Below are positions 7,410 through 16,382 of a stretch of DNA of 46,833 nucleotides, piece by piece. The notes below the pieces were generated by a model. The model saw only the letters and a list, made by a program, of their open reading frames with translations. It was not told the DNA's origin and made no database searches. Both the position numbers and the translations under genes were made by a program. The stretch comes from Bradyrhizobium sp. (GTDB taxonomy: Bacteria > Pseudomonadota > Alphaproteobacteria > Rhizobiales > Xanthobacteraceae). Location: assembly GCF_004799445.1 (NCBI RefSeq), contig NZ_SSNA01000014.1:1-46833 (forward strand). The letters run 5' to 3'. Position 1 is the stretch's first letter. Each line of letters opens with the position of its first letter.

Positions 7410-8291
7410 ATGAGCTTTGCCAAGACGAGCGATGGGGTGCGGCTGTTTTACGAAAGCGCTGGATCGGGCACCCCGATCATTTTCGTGCACGAATTCGGCG
7501 GTAGCCATTGGAGCTGGGAGCCGCAGCTCAATTTCTTCGCGCGGCGTCACCGTTGCATCACGTTCGCGGCGCGGGGCTATCCGCCCTCGGATATCCCTGA
7601 ATCCGCAGAGGCCTATTCGCAGGGCCGCGCCGCCGCCGACATTGTTGACGTGTTGAGTGCGGCGGGAATTGACAAGGCGCATGTCGTCGGTCTCTCGATG
7701 GGCGGCTTTGCCAGCCTCCACGCCGCGCTTCGTCACCCCGAGCGCGTCCTGTCCGTTGTGGCCGCCGGCACCGGATATGGCGCCGAAAAAGCCCATGAGG
7801 ACTATTTCAAGGGGGTTTCCGAGCAAGTTGCGAACAATTTCCTGGAGCGGGGTGCCAAAAGCTTCGCTCCGATCTATGCCGAGGGCGCATCTCGGGTGCA
7901 GTTTCAGGAAAAGGATCCGCGCGGATGGCGTTTGTTCGCGGATCGGTTGGCGCAGCACGATTCCCGAGGTGCCGCCAATACCATGCGTGGCGTCCAGATG
8001 CGTCGGCCCTCACTTTATGATCTGGAAGCTGAGTTTCGCGCGCTTGAAACACCGGTATTGGTGATGGTCGGTGACGAGGACGACCACTGTATTCAGCCGG
8101 GCCTGTTTCTCAAACGCACGATTGCGCGGTCCGGACTCGCAGTCTTTCCGAAATCGGGTCATACGCTGAATCTTGAAGAGCCGGAATTGTTCAATCGGTT
8201 GCTTTCCGAATTCATTGCGCAAGTGGAAGCCGGAAGGTGGGGACCACGTGATCCGCGCGCCAATCCGGCGCAAGTCATGCGCACCGACTGA
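7410..8291 (+). CDS. Alpha/beta-fold hydrolase
   Basis: About 293 residues. The nucleophile elbow is GLSMGG (Ser about 96). The acid is likely in VMVGDEDDHC and the catalytic His in SGHTLNLEEPE. The oxyanion-hole loop is VHEFGGSHWSW. There is no signal peptide, so it is cytoplasmic. I chose ATG 7410; a GTG directly before it at 7407 is also possible. The gene starts 10 bases after the SDR stop and ends 9 bases before the amidohydrolase, so it is part of one transcript. Relatives hydrolyse esters, C-C bonds or amides (RutD of uracil breakdown is a member), so the family does not fix the reaction. In context it probably opens or trims an intermediate of the same pathway. Confidence 0.88.
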   Translation: MSFAKTSDGVRLFYESAGSGTPIIFVHEFGGSHWSWEPQLNFFARRHRCITFAARGYPPSDIPESAEAYSQGRAAADIVDVLSAAGIDKAHVVGLSMGGFASLHAALRHPERVLSVVAAGTGYGAEKAHEDYFKGVSEQVANNFLERGAKSFAPIYAEGASRVQFQEKDPRGWRLFADRLAQHDSRGAANTMRGVQMRRPSLYDLEAEFRALETPVLVMVGDEDDHCIQPGLFLKRTIARSGLAVFPKSGHTLNLEEPELFNRLLSEFIAQVEAGRWGPRDPRANPAQVMRTD

Positions 8292-8300
8292 GACGCGATC

Positions 8301-9548
8301 ATGCCGGCGACGTCCTTTGCGAACCTCATCGATGGCGATCGCCTCTGGGCGAGGCATATGGCGCTCGCCAAGTTCGGGGCGCGCGAGGATGATGGCGTCG
8401 ATCGGCCGGCGCTGTCGTCCGTCGAGAGCGAGGCGCGTGCGCAGCTCGTATCATGGGCGCGCGAGATCGGCCTTGTTCCATTTACCGATGGGATCGCGAA
8501 TCTTTTCCTGCGCTACGAGGGTCGCAATCCGTCTCTCCCGCCGGTGCTTGCCGGCTCGCATATCGACTCGCAGCCGACGGGCGGAAAATTCGACGGCGCT
8601 TTCGGTGTATTGGCCGCACTGGAAGCCGTCCAGGCGATTATAGCCCGGGGCGAGCAACCGCTTCGCTCGATCGAGGTCGTGGCCTGGACCAACGAGGAGG
8701 GCTCGCGATTTGCTCCGGGTATGTCGGGTTCCGAGGTCTTTACCGGGCGCAAGACGCTGGATGAGGTCCTCGCCATTCGAGACCAGGCCGGGGTTTCGCT
8801 GGGGGCCGCTGTCAGTGAGGTTCTTTCCCGCGACGTCGATATCCCGGTTCGCGGCTTTGGATTTCCGGTGGCCGCTTTTGTCGAGCCGCATATCGAGCAA
8901 GGTCCCTTGCTCGAGGCGGCCGGAATCCCATTTGGCGTGGTTACGGGTATTCAGGGCACGCGGCGTTACCGCGTTCGTGTCAGCGGGGAGGCGGCTCACG
9001 CCGGCACGGCGCTCCGAGCCGAGCGACGCGATGCGCTGATGGCCGCTGTTCGCATGATCGCCGAGATCGATCGCGCGGCGATTAGTCCGGATGATATCAA
9101 ACTTACGGTGGGCCTGTTTCAGGTTACCCCAAATGCGCCTTCAGTGGTGCCAGCGGAGGTTTTGTTTTCGATCGACCTGCGCCACCCCGACAATTCAATC
9201 GTTGACGAGATGGACCGTAAAATACGCCACTTTGTCGAAGCCGAACATGGTCCCTGCACGGTTGAGATCAAGCAGATTGCCCACGCACCGTCTCTGGCTT
9301 TCTCAACCGAGATCCGGTCCTTGATTGCTGCAGCCGCATCGGCTGAGAAAATCCCGTCAATGGAAATATATTCAGCCGCCGGACACGACGCGCGCCAGCT
9401 CCACTATGTCTGTCCGACCGGGATGATTTTCATACCCTGCCGCGGCGGCATTTCGCATAATCCGGCCGAGTGGGCCGAACCAGAACATATCGTTGCCGGT
9501 ACCAAGGTGCTCGCACATGTTGTTTGGCAGCTCGCGAGCCGGCCATAG
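8301..9548 (+). CDS. M20-family Zn-dependent amidohydrolase (N-carbamoyl-amino-acid hydrolase / allantoate amidohydrolase type)
   Basis: 415 residues, the normal size for hydantoinase/carbamoylase-family M20 enzymes, which cleave N-carbamoyl, N-formyl or ureido groups from amino acids. Metal and catalytic residues are all visible: H87 in GSHIDSQPTGGKFDG, D98 as bridging Asp, E132/E133 in WTNEEGSRF, H197 in HIEQGP, H233 in GEAAHAGT and H386 in GGISHNP. The YSAAGHDA motif near 357-364 is also typical. It is the last gene of the aminotransferase operon and is convergent with hydantoinase-family genes on the other strand. Beta-ureidopropionase of pyrimidine breakdown, L-carbamoylase and formylaminopyrimidine deformylase all belong here, so the chemistry (amide or ureido hydrolysis) is firmer than the substrate. 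Confidence 0.92.
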   Translation: MPATSFANLIDGDRLWARHMALAKFGAREDDGVDRPALSSVESEARAQLVSWAREIGLVPFTDGIANLFLRYEGRNPSLPPVLAGSHIDSQPTGGKFDGAFGVLAALEAVQAIIARGEQPLRSIEVVAWTNEEGSRFAPGMSGSEVFTGRKTLDEVLAIRDQAGVSLGAAVSEVLSRDVDIPVRGFGFPVAAFVEPHIEQGPLLEAAGIPFGVVTGIQGTRRYRVRVSGEAAHAGTALRAERRDALMAAVRMIAEIDRAAISPDDIKLTVGLFQVTPNAPSVVPAEVLFSIDLRHPDNSIVDEMDRKIRHFVEAEHGPCTVEIKQIAHAPSLAFSTEIRSLIAAAASAEKIPSMEIYSAAGHDARQLHYVCPTGMIFIPCRGGISHNPAEWAEPEHIVAGTKVLAHVVWQLASRP

Positions 9549-9652
9549 TCCATTCCGCCTAAAGCGTATATCGGAAATTCCGCAACCCCGTTCAGGTGTT
9601 CCGAGGTTCACTGCGGGGCGGGCGTCGCTATGCGGTGCCGTGGGGAAATTAC

Positions 9653-9676
9653 GCCGGCGTCAACGGGTACGCCGGC
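9653..9676. terminator. Hairpin between convergent genes
   Basis: GCCGGCGT (9653-9660) pairs perfectly with ACGCCGGC (9669-9676) around an 8-base loop. It lies between the stop of the amidohydrolase and the stop of HyuB, where a two-way terminator is expected. No strong T run follows on either strand, so efficiency is uncertain. Confidence 0.4.
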
Positions 9677-9686
9677 ATAGCCGTCT

Positions 9687-11240
9687 TCAGGAGTTTGGCG
9701 CCCCGTAGCCGCCACCGCCCGGGGTTTCGAGCGTGACTTCGTCATCCGGCTTCATCACCATCTTGCGCGCCTCGCTCGCGTTCTTTCCGTTGACGAGGAA
9801 CCGGCCTGCCGCCCCGGGCATGCCGCCGCCGAGGCCTTCCGGCGCGAGGTTTATGCGGCTGGCCACGGCATTAAGCAGCCAGCTGCTTTTGGTTCGCATG
9901 CGCCACTGGATCACCTGTCCATCGCCACCGGATGACGCGCCGGCTCCGCCGGAGCCCTCGCGCAATTCCTTCTTTGTGAATAGGATCGGCATCGATGCTT
10001 CCAATACCTCGATCGGTACGGCGGCGACACCGGTCGGGTAGCAGGTCGCCGATGGGCCGCTCTTGGTCATCCGTGCGCCCATGCCGCCGGAATAATTGAA
10101 CATCGAACTTGTGAAGGGATCACCGGCAGCGTTCTTGCCCTGGATCTGTATCGTCCAGACCGCGCCGGAGCCTTCCGCCAGAACGCGCTCAGGCATGATG
10201 TGATAAAGCGCCTTGAGAATCGGCATCGGGACATACATGCCGACGACATGGCGCGCGTTTACCGGCGCGGGATATTTGCAATTGACGATACAGCCCTCCG
10301 GTGCAGTCACCTTGATCGGCGCAAGGCTGCCAAAATTGTTAGGCAGTTCGGGATCGAGGCAGGAGCGTATCGCGAAGGTGGAATAGGCGTGGGTGTAATT
10401 CATCACCACGTTGATGCCGTAGGGGCTCGGGCCCGAACTGCCGGCGAAATCGATCGTGATGGTGCCGTCCTCGGTGTCGACGGTAACGGCGGTCTTGAGG
10501 GTAATCACGTCGCCGCCAGGCACGTCGAACGAGCTTTCGCCGTGATAGGTGCCGGCTTTCAGCTTGCGGATCGAGTCGCGGGTGGCTTTTTCCGACCGCG
10601 AGATGATCTCTTCGGATAATTCGTCAATATCATCGTAGCCCTGGCGGTCGAGCAGGGTGGACAGCCGCTTGCAGGCGAGGCGCCCGCTCGACACCTGTGC
10701 GGCGAGATCGCCGAACACATGATCGGGCGTTCGCACATTGGCGCGGATCATCGCGTGCAGCACCTTGTTCGGTTCGCCCGCTTCGTAGAGCTTGAGCATG
10801 GGTATCCAGAGACCCTCCTCATGCACGTCGCGGGCGCCCGCGCCGACGCCATACCCGCCGATGTCGGTGTGATGGATGGTCGAGCCGAAAAAGCCGATCA
10901 GCTTGCCCTTGTGAAACGCGGGCAGCATGACGGTGATGTCGAAAAAGTGGCCGGCCGACAGCCAGGGATCGTTGGTGATGAGTACGTCGCCGGGCTGCAG
11001 CGTTTGGGTCGGAAAGGCGTCGACGAAATGTCTGCCGGCCGCGGCCAGTGAATTGATGTGACCTGGCGTACCGGTCACCGCCTGCGCCACCATGCGGCCC
11101 TGCCGGTCGAACAGGGCATTGGCGAGGTCGCCGGCCTCGCGGACGATCGGGCTGAAGGCGATGCGCTGCAACGCCTTGGCCTGTTCGCTGACGATGCTGA
11201 TGAGATTGCTCCAGACGATCTCGAGTTCGATGCCGTCCAT
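9687..11240 (-). CDS. Hydantoinase B/oxoprolinase family protein (HyuB-like)
   Basis: 517 residues, the usual length of HyuB subunits. Recognisable family stretches include REAGDLANALFDRQGRMVAQ, TGTPGHINSL, the putative metal-site region ITNDPWLSAGHFFDI and STIHHTDIGGYGVG, NARHVVGMYVP, and the glycine-rich C-terminal end LETPGGGGYGAP. With HyuA it forms ATP-dependent N-methylhydantoinase, 5-oxoprolinase or acetone/acetophenone carboxylase-type complexes. It starts 5 bases after the HyuA stop, so the two are co-transcribed and are probably one enzyme. Context (carbamoylase-type amidohydrolase convergent to it, dihydropyrimidine-dehydrogenase-like protein in the divergent operon) favours a cyclic amide or imide substrate. 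Confidence 0.92.
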   Translation of the reverse strand: MDGIELEIVWSNLISIVSEQAKALQRIAFSPIVREAGDLANALFDRQGRMVAQAVTGTPGHINSLAAAGRHFVDAFPTQTLQPGDVLITNDPWLSAGHFFDITVMLPAFHKGKLIGFFGSTIHHTDIGGYGVGAGARDVHEEGLWIPMLKLYEAGEPNKVLHAMIRANVRTPDHVFGDLAAQVSSGRLACKRLSTLLDRQGYDDIDELSEEIISRSEKATRDSIRKLKAGTYHGESSFDVPGGDVITLKTAVTVDTEDGTITIDFAGSSGPSPYGINVVMNYTHAYSTFAIRSCLDPELPNNFGSLAPIKVTAPEGCIVNCKYPAPVNARHVVGMYVPMPILKALYHIMPERVLAEGSGAVWTIQIQGKNAAGDPFTSSMFNYSGGMGARMTKSGPSATCYPTGVAAVPIEVLEASMPILFTKKELREGSGGAGASSGGDGQVIQWRMRTKSSWLLNAVASRINLAPEGLGGGMPGAAGRFLVNGKNASEARKMVMKPDDEVTLETPGGGGYGAPNS

Positions 11241-11245
11241 GTCGG

Positions 11246-13312
11246 CTACTCCTTCGATGCCATGATGCAGCCGGTCGCGTCGACTCGCGCGCGCCAGCCC
11301 GGCAGGATGATGATCGTAGTTTCGCGTTCTTCGATAATGGCTGGCCCCTCGAGGGTCTGACCCATCGCCAGATCCTTGCGCGCATAGACCGGCGTTTCGA
11401 TATCGTTGGCGCCGAAGCGCGCGTTGCGTTTGCCGTGCGGCTTGGCGGGAGCCGACTGCAGCGCGACCTTGCTGTCGCGCGACGCCACCGGGCCGGTCGC
11501 AACCAGGCGCCAGCTTACGATTTCCACGTCCACCTCGGGTAGCCTCAAGCTGTACAGCTTTTCATAGGCGTCTTCGAAGATGGCGCGCACCGAGGTCGCA
11601 TCGTGCTTTTTGCGCGGGTCGGTATCGAACCAGGCGGTCACTTCGTTCTGCTGGCCGAAATAGCGCAGATCGGCGCCGAACTGGAACTTGATGTCGGATG
11701 ACTTGCAGCCGGCGCTGGCCAATCCGCTGGTGGCATCCGCGACCAGCCTGGCGACGATGCGGTCGACATCGTCCCATTTCAGCGCGGAAAGCCGCGACAG
11801 TGCGCCCTGGCTGAGATCGAGCCGCGGCGGCGTCACCAGCGTGCCGAACGCCGACAGCACGCTCGCCAGCGGCGGATAGATCACCGTCGGGCTCTCGAGC
11901 AAGTCGGCGACGTAACAGGCGTGGACCGGCCCGGCGCCACCGAACGCAAACAGCGGCACGCCGCGATAATCGATGCCGCGATCGACGGCGTGGGCGCGTG
12001 CGGCGGCGGTCATGGACTCGCCGACGACGCGGTAAATGCCGGCGGCGACGTCGCGTACCGATGTGCCAAGGCTCTTGCCCAGTTTCGCAAGCTGTTTCTC
12101 GGCGCCGGCCAGATCGAGCTTCATGTCGCCGCCGAGGAAGTTGTCGGCGCTGAGATAGCCGAGCACGAGGTCAGCGTCGGTGACCGTGGCGTCCTGGCCG
12201 CCCCGGCCATAGGCTACCGGGCCTGGCGTAGAGCCGGCGCTGCGCGGTCCGACCTTCAACAGGCCGAGATTGCTCACCGAGGCGATGCTGCCGCCGCCGG
12301 CCCCGATTTCGATCATATCGACCGAGGGAATCAGAATCGGCAGGCCGCTGCCGGTCTTGAAGCGATAGATGCGGTCGACCTCGAAATTGCCGCTGATGAG
12401 GGGATGACGGTCCTCGATGATGCAGGCTTTTGCCGTGGTACCGCCCATGTCGAACGACAGCAGGCGGTCGAGACCGAGCACCTCGGCATAATAGGCCGCG
12501 GCAAGCGCGCCGGCGGCCGGGCCGGATTCCACCATGCGTACCGGGAACTTCTTGGCGATGTCGATGCCGATGACGCCGCCATTGCTCAGCATGATGAGCG
12601 GATCGTTGACGAAACCGCGCTTCTTCAGGCCGTCGCGCAGCGCGTCCAGATAGGGGCCCGTGATCGGGGTGGTGTAGGCGTTCATCACCACCGTGGAGGT
12701 GCGCGGATATTCACGGATCTGCGGCGCGACATCCGACGAGATCGACACATACATGCCCGGCGCGCGCGCCTGCACCACCTCGCGCATCGCGCGTTCGTTG
12801 GCTGGGTTGAGATAGGAGTTGAGGAATGAGATGGCGACGGAAACGACGCCTTTCGCTTTCAGGCTATCGACGACCGCGGCCGCCTGGGTGGTATCGAGCG
12901 GGGTGAGCACTTCGCCGCTCGCCAGCACGCGCTCCTGCACGCCGAAGGTCATCTCGCGGGTGACGAGTTGCTCCGGGAATTCGATCTGCGGATCGAACAT
13001 CTCGTAGCGATGTTCGTCCTTGATGGTGAGGATGTCGCGGAAGCCCTCGGTGACCAGCAGTGCCGTCAACGGCCCTTTACGCTCGATCACCGCGTTGGTG
13101 ACGACGGTCGTAGCGTGCACGACCACGTCGGTCACGGCGGCTGCCTCGATCCCGGCTTTCGCCAACGCGGAATCGACGGCGCGGAAGAAGCCGATATCGA
13201 GACTTTCGGGGGTGGTAAGCGTCTTGTCGACCCAGGTCTGGCCGGAACCGCTTCTCAGAACGACATCGGTGAAAGTCCCGCCGATATCGACGGCCAAGGC
13301 ATAGTTCGACAT
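11246..13312 (-). CDS. Hydantoinase/oxoprolinase family protein (HyuA-like)
   Basis: 688 residues, normal for HyuA. The N-terminal ATPase part starts with YALAVDIGGTFTDVVLRSGS, the phosphate-binding motif of the ASKHA fold. Then come the VVHATTVVTNAVIERKGP box and, in the middle domain, LLSFDMGGTTAKACII and IGAGGGSIA. The C-terminal part has GPAIIEERETTIIILPGW. It should phosphorylate or activate the amide carbonyl with ATP so that HyuB can complete ring opening. It is the first gene of a two-gene minus-strand operon, divergent from the IclR regulator across a 198-299 base control region. The exact substrate (hydantoin, oxoproline, caprolactam-like) is not readable from sequence. Confidence 0.93.
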   Translation of the reverse strand: MSNYALAVDIGGTFTDVVLRSGSGQTWVDKTLTTPESLDIGFFRAVDSALAKAGIEAAAVTDVVVHATTVVTNAVIERKGPLTALLVTEGFRDILTIKDEHRYEMFDPQIEFPEQLVTREMTFGVQERVLASGEVLTPLDTTQAAAVVDSLKAKGVVSVAISFLNSYLNPANERAMREVVQARAPGMYVSISSDVAPQIREYPRTSTVVMNAYTTPITGPYLDALRDGLKKRGFVNDPLIMLSNGGVIGIDIAKKFPVRMVESGPAAGALAAAYYAEVLGLDRLLSFDMGGTTAKACIIEDRHPLISGNFEVDRIYRFKTGSGLPILIPSVDMIEIGAGGGSIASVSNLGLLKVGPRSAGSTPGPVAYGRGGQDATVTDADLVLGYLSADNFLGGDMKLDLAGAEKQLAKLGKSLGTSVRDVAAGIYRVVGESMTAAARAHAVDRGIDYRGVPLFAFGGAGPVHACYVADLLESPTVIYPPLASVLSAFGTLVTPPRLDLSQGALSRLSALKWDDVDRIVARLVADATSGLASAGCKSSDIKFQFGADLRYFGQQNEVTAWFDTDPRKKHDATSVRAIFEDAYEKLYSLRLPEVDVEIVSWRLVATGPVASRDSKVALQSAPAKPHGKRNARFGANDIETPVYARKDLAMGQTLEGPAIIEERETTIIILPGWRARVDATGCIMASKE

Positions 13313-13357
13313 GGAAAGACGCCTTCAGGTTTCCTCAGGTGGAGCGTTTAGTTTCTT

Positions 13358-13445
13358 ATTACGATACTGTGTTCCATTATTAGACTACAGGAATTTCGTT
13401 TTTGCTGTCAAATCGTAATTTTGAATTGACAGTTTGGTGAACCAA
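13358..13445. promoter_or_regulatory. Nested inverted repeats between hyuA-like gene and IclR operon
   Basis: Three symmetric pairs lie in this AT-rich island. ATTACGAT (13358-13365) pairs with ATCGTAAT (13412-13419). CTGTCAA (13405-13411) pairs with TTGACAG (13426-13432) around 14 bases. TTGGT GA ACCAA spans 13434-13445. TTGACA (13426-13431) is also a perfect -35 box reading toward the IclR genes, with TAGCTT 18 bases on as a weak -10. The site is well placed for the IclR protein to control both directions; that link is inferred. Confidence 0.5.
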
Positions 13446-13510
13446 TCTGTAGCTTGTTCCGAAAATCATAACGTTGTCTCTCATATCGAGATAAGGGCTG
13501 GGAGCAAGTG

Positions 13511-13615
13511 ATGGGTCGGCCGGCGCGCAAGATCGTGGAAAGCACCCGGCGTGGTGGTCTGACGGACTGGCGCGTCGGGCCGGATTCGCGGGCGCGGCCG
13601 GAGGCTCATGCATGA
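13511..13615 (+). CDS. Possible small coupled ORF ahead of the IclR gene
   Basis: ATG at 13511, preceded by GGGAGCAAGTG, opens a 34-codon frame beginning MGRPARKIVEST and ending SRARPEAHA. Its TGA overlaps the IclR ATG by four bases (ATGA, 13612-13615), a typical translational-coupling arrangement. The peptide is basic and matches no family I know. It could be a leader that controls IclR translation, or only an untranslated leader that happens to stay open. Evidence is positional only. Confidence 0.3.
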   Translation: MGRPARKIVESTRRGGLTDWRVGPDSRARPEAHA

Positions 13616-14463
13616 AAGCCGAAGCGCTCGATGGTGCCGAGGACGAAGAGCGCTCGGGCAATTCCGAGCTCATCCAGTCTGTCGTGATCACCGGGCAGAT
13701 CATCGAGGCGCTGGCCGCGGCCGGGCAGCCAATGCGGCTCACCGCGCTCGCCGGCCAACTCGGCGAGCCGAAGGCGAAGATGCATCGCCATCTATCGACA
13801 CTGAAGCATCTCGGCTTCGTCGATCAGGACGCCAAGACCGAAACCTACCGGCTCGGCCTCAAACTTGTGTATATCGGCCAGTCCGCGATCGACCAATTCG
13901 ATTTGCGGCGTCTGGCGGAGCCTTACATGTCGCGGCTGCGCGATCTTACGCGCCAGACAGTCGTGCTGAGCACCCCGGCCAGTGGTGATGCCATCATCAA
14001 TGCCGTCGTCGAGAGCCCCAATCTGGTGACGATCTCGGTGCGGCTCGGCTATCGCCTGCCGGCACATGCTTCGGCGCAAGGGCGCCTGAACCTGGCTTTC
14101 GCGCCGCTGGCGGTGCAACAGCGCATTCTCGCGCGCAAGCTCCAGGCCTTCACTCCGCGCACGATGGTCGATCCGGCGAAGCTGCGGGAGCGGCTGACGC
14201 AAATCCGCCAACAGCTGTTCGATGTCTCCATGGATGAGACGCTGTTGGGGATTTCCGCCGTGGCCGCGCCGATCCTCAATTATGACAACGAGCTTGTCGG
14301 CGCCATCGCGATCGTCGGGACCACGCAAGATGTGCACGAGCCGGTCGATCCCGAGCAGCTCAAGCTGCTCCGTGCCTGCACCAAGGCCATCTCGCTGAGG
14401 CTGAACTCGACCGCCTATGAAGGGCTCGGCATTCCAAACTTGCGGGAGTTCATTTTCGACTGA
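13612..14463 (+). CDS. IclR-family transcriptional regulator
   Basis: 283 residues. Residues about 25-85 form the winged helix-turn-helix (ITGQIIEALAAAGQPMRLTA, then GEPKAKMHRHLSTLKHLGFV). Residues about 105-270 are the IclR effector domain with LGYRLPAHASAQGRLNLAF and SAVAAPILNYDNELVGAIA. Such proteins bind small acids or aromatics and repress or activate linked catabolic genes. It sits between the divergent hyuAB-like operon and the Liv transporter operon, 51 bases before the latter, and probably controls both through the nested repeats at 13358-13445. Confidence 0.93.
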   Translation: MKAEALDGAEDEERSGNSELIQSVVITGQIIEALAAAGQPMRLTALAGQLGEPKAKMHRHLSTLKHLGFVDQDAKTETYRLGLKLVYIGQSAIDQFDLRRLAEPYMSRLRDLTRQTVVLSTPASGDAIINAVVESPNLVTISVRLGYRLPAHASAQGRLNLAFAPLAVQQRILARKLQAFTPRTMVDPAKLRERLTQIRQQLFDVSMDETLLGISAVAAPILNYDNELVGAIAIVGTTQDVHEPVDPEQLKLLRACTKAISLRLNSTAYEGLGIPNLREFIFD

Positions 14464-14514
14464 TCGATCTCTGCAAGTCTCGCAACCATAACGACGAAAA
14501 AATACGGGGGGAAT

Positions 14515-15660
14515 ATGTATCAGTTCCGGTGGATATCCGGGCTCCTGCTGGGAGGCACGGTCGCGCTGTCCGGCATGTCGGATGCACGGGCGCAGGACGC
14601 CTACAAGATCGGAATGTCGGCGGGATTGACCGGTTATGCCGCGACCGTCGATCGCGCCTGGCGCGACGGCGTCGAGGTCGCGATCGCGGCGCTGAACGCC
14701 GAGGGCGGCATTGATGGCCGCAAGGTCGAACTGGTCGTCGAGGACAATCGCTCGGAGCCGCAGGACGCGGTGACCGCTTATCGCAAGATGATCTCTTCCG
14801 ACAAGGTCCGGGTTTTTGCCAGCGGCTGCGTATCAGCCGGCAATTTCGCGGCCGCGCCCCTGGTCGCGCGCGCGGAAACGCCGATGGTGCTGTGCTCGAT
14901 TCTGCCGCAGCAGCCGGATCAGGTGAAATGGGCCTTCACCACGATTCCACCGCCGCGCTTCGAGGTCGAGACGCGCCTCGAATATATCCAGAAGAGAACC
15001 CAGATCAGGAAAATCGGCGTGCTGCATGATCCGTCGCCCTACGCCAACGCGCAGAAGGCAGCGGCCGAGAAGGAGGCCAAGGACTATGGACTCGAGATCG
15101 TCGGGGTCGAGCAATACAAGACCGACGACGCCGATCTCAGCGTGCAGATCCAGAAGATGTACGCCGCCGGCGCGCGCGCGATCATCAAGATCGGCCTTGG
15201 CGGCACCACGCTGACCGCCGCCAAGAACATCAAGCAGCTCGACCTCGACATGATCATGTTGACCAGCCTCGAGGACATCGCCGTGTTCCGCCCGGTGGCG
15301 GAAGTACTGGGCGACAAGTTCTTCTTCGTAGCCTCTCCCTCGCAGGTCTATGATGGGCTTGAGGATAGCCCCCTCAAGACCGAGATCGGTAAGTTCCTGA
15401 AACCCTGGCGCGCGAAGTATAAGGACCGCGATCCAAATTGGGCCGGGCGCGGCTGGGACGCGGTGATGCTGATCGCCGCGGCGGCCAGAAAGGCAAAATC
15501 CGTCGAAGGCCCGAACATGCGTGACGCACTTGAATCGATGGACAATTTTCAGGGCACCACCGGCCTCTATCACATGTCAGCGACCAACCATCAGGGGATC
15601 ACCGAAAATCCCTTGCTGCTCGCCACCATCACCGGCGGCCAAATCAAAGTGGTGAAGTGA
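14515..15660 (+). CDS. Branched-chain-type ABC transporter binding protein (Peripla_BP_6)
   Basis: 381 residues. The N-terminal signal peptide runs to about residue 26 (hydrophobic segment then MSDARAQ). The mature protein starts DAYKIGMSAGLTGYAATVDR, a type I periplasmic-binding fold of the LivK/AmiC class with NAEGGIDGRKVELVVEDN. These proteins capture amino acids, amides, urea or aromatic acids. The stop overlaps the GTG of livF (GTGA at 15657-15660). It is the first gene of a complete Liv set, placed directly after the IclR regulator. The ligand may be the compound ring-opened by the adjacent HyuAB proteins. Confidence 0.92.
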   Translation: MYQFRWISGLLLGGTVALSGMSDARAQDAYKIGMSAGLTGYAATVDRAWRDGVEVAIAALNAEGGIDGRKVELVVEDNRSEPQDAVTAYRKMISSDKVRVFASGCVSAGNFAAAPLVARAETPMVLCSILPQQPDQVKWAFTTIPPPRFEVETRLEYIQKRTQIRKIGVLHDPSPYANAQKAAAEKEAKDYGLEIVGVEQYKTDDADLSVQIQKMYAAGARAIIKIGLGGTTLTAAKNIKQLDLDMIMLTSLEDIAVFRPVAEVLGDKFFFVASPSQVYDGLEDSPLKTEIGKFLKPWRAKYKDRDPNWAGRGWDAVMLIAAAARKAKSVEGPNMRDALESMDNFQGTTGLYHMSATNHQGITENPLLLATITGGQIKVVK

Positions 15661-16382
15661 TAAGCACGGCGACCACCACGCGGATCCTCGAGGTCGAAGG
15701 GCTTTCGGCCCGCTATGGGCACGTCGAGGCCCTTCGGCCGGTCGATCTGCATGTCGACGAAGGCGAACTTGTCGCGGTACTGGGACCAAACGGCGCCGGC
15801 AAATCCACGCTTATGAACGCGATCATGGGGTTGGTACCGACGCAGGGCCGGGTGCGATTCCGCGGCCGCGAGGTGCCACGCCGTGCCCCGGCCGCGGCCG
15901 CGGCGCTCGGCATTGTGCTGGTGCCGGAAGGCCGCGGCATATTCGCGCCGATGACGGTCGCCGAAAATCTCGAGCTCGGCGCCTACCTGCTCAACGACAG
16001 GCACGAATATGCCCGCCGCCACGCGCGCGTGTTGGCCATGTTTCCACGCCTCAAGGAGCGCCTCTCGCAGACAGCAGGCTCCCTGTCCGGCGGTGAGCAG
16101 CAAATGCTCGCGGTCGGCCGCGCGCTGATGTCCGAACCGAAGATTCTCCTGCTCGATGAGCCCTCGCTCGGCCTCGCCCCGCGCATCATCGAAGAAATCC
16201 TCCAGAAGCTCGGTGAGCTCAACCGCCAGGGCCTGTCCATCATTCTCGTCGAGCAGAAGGCGCCGCTGGTGCTCAAGCTCGCCCAGCGCGCCTATCTGCT
16301 CTCGGTCGGCTCCATCGCCGCGGAAATAGACCCGCGCACAATCAAGTCACACGATGAACTCGTTCAATACTATTTGGGCTAA
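15657..16382 (+). CDS. livF: Branched-chain-type ABC transporter ATPase LivF
   Basis: 241 residues. GTG start overlaps the stop of the binding protein. Walker A GPNGAGKS, signature LSGGEQQ, Walker B ILLLDEPSLGLAP and switch His replaced by Gln (IILVEQKAP) are all typical of LivF, where a Gln in this place is common. The motif pattern VPEGRGIFAPMTVAENLELG also identifies LivF rather than LivG. The 3' end overlaps livM by 29 bases. The order binding protein, F, M, G, H is unusual compared with the common K-H-M-G-F. Confidence 0.93.
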   Translation: MISTATTTRILEVEGLSARYGHVEALRPVDLHVDEGELVAVLGPNGAGKSTLMNAIMGLVPTQGRVRFRGREVPRRAPAAAAALGIVLVPEGRGIFAPMTVAENLELGAYLLNDRHEYARRHARVLAMFPRLKERLSQTAGSLSGGEQQMLAVGRALMSEPKILLLDEPSLGLAPRIIEEILQKLGELNRQGLSIILVEQKAPLVLKLAQRAYLLSVGSIAAEIDPRTIKSHDELVQYYLG

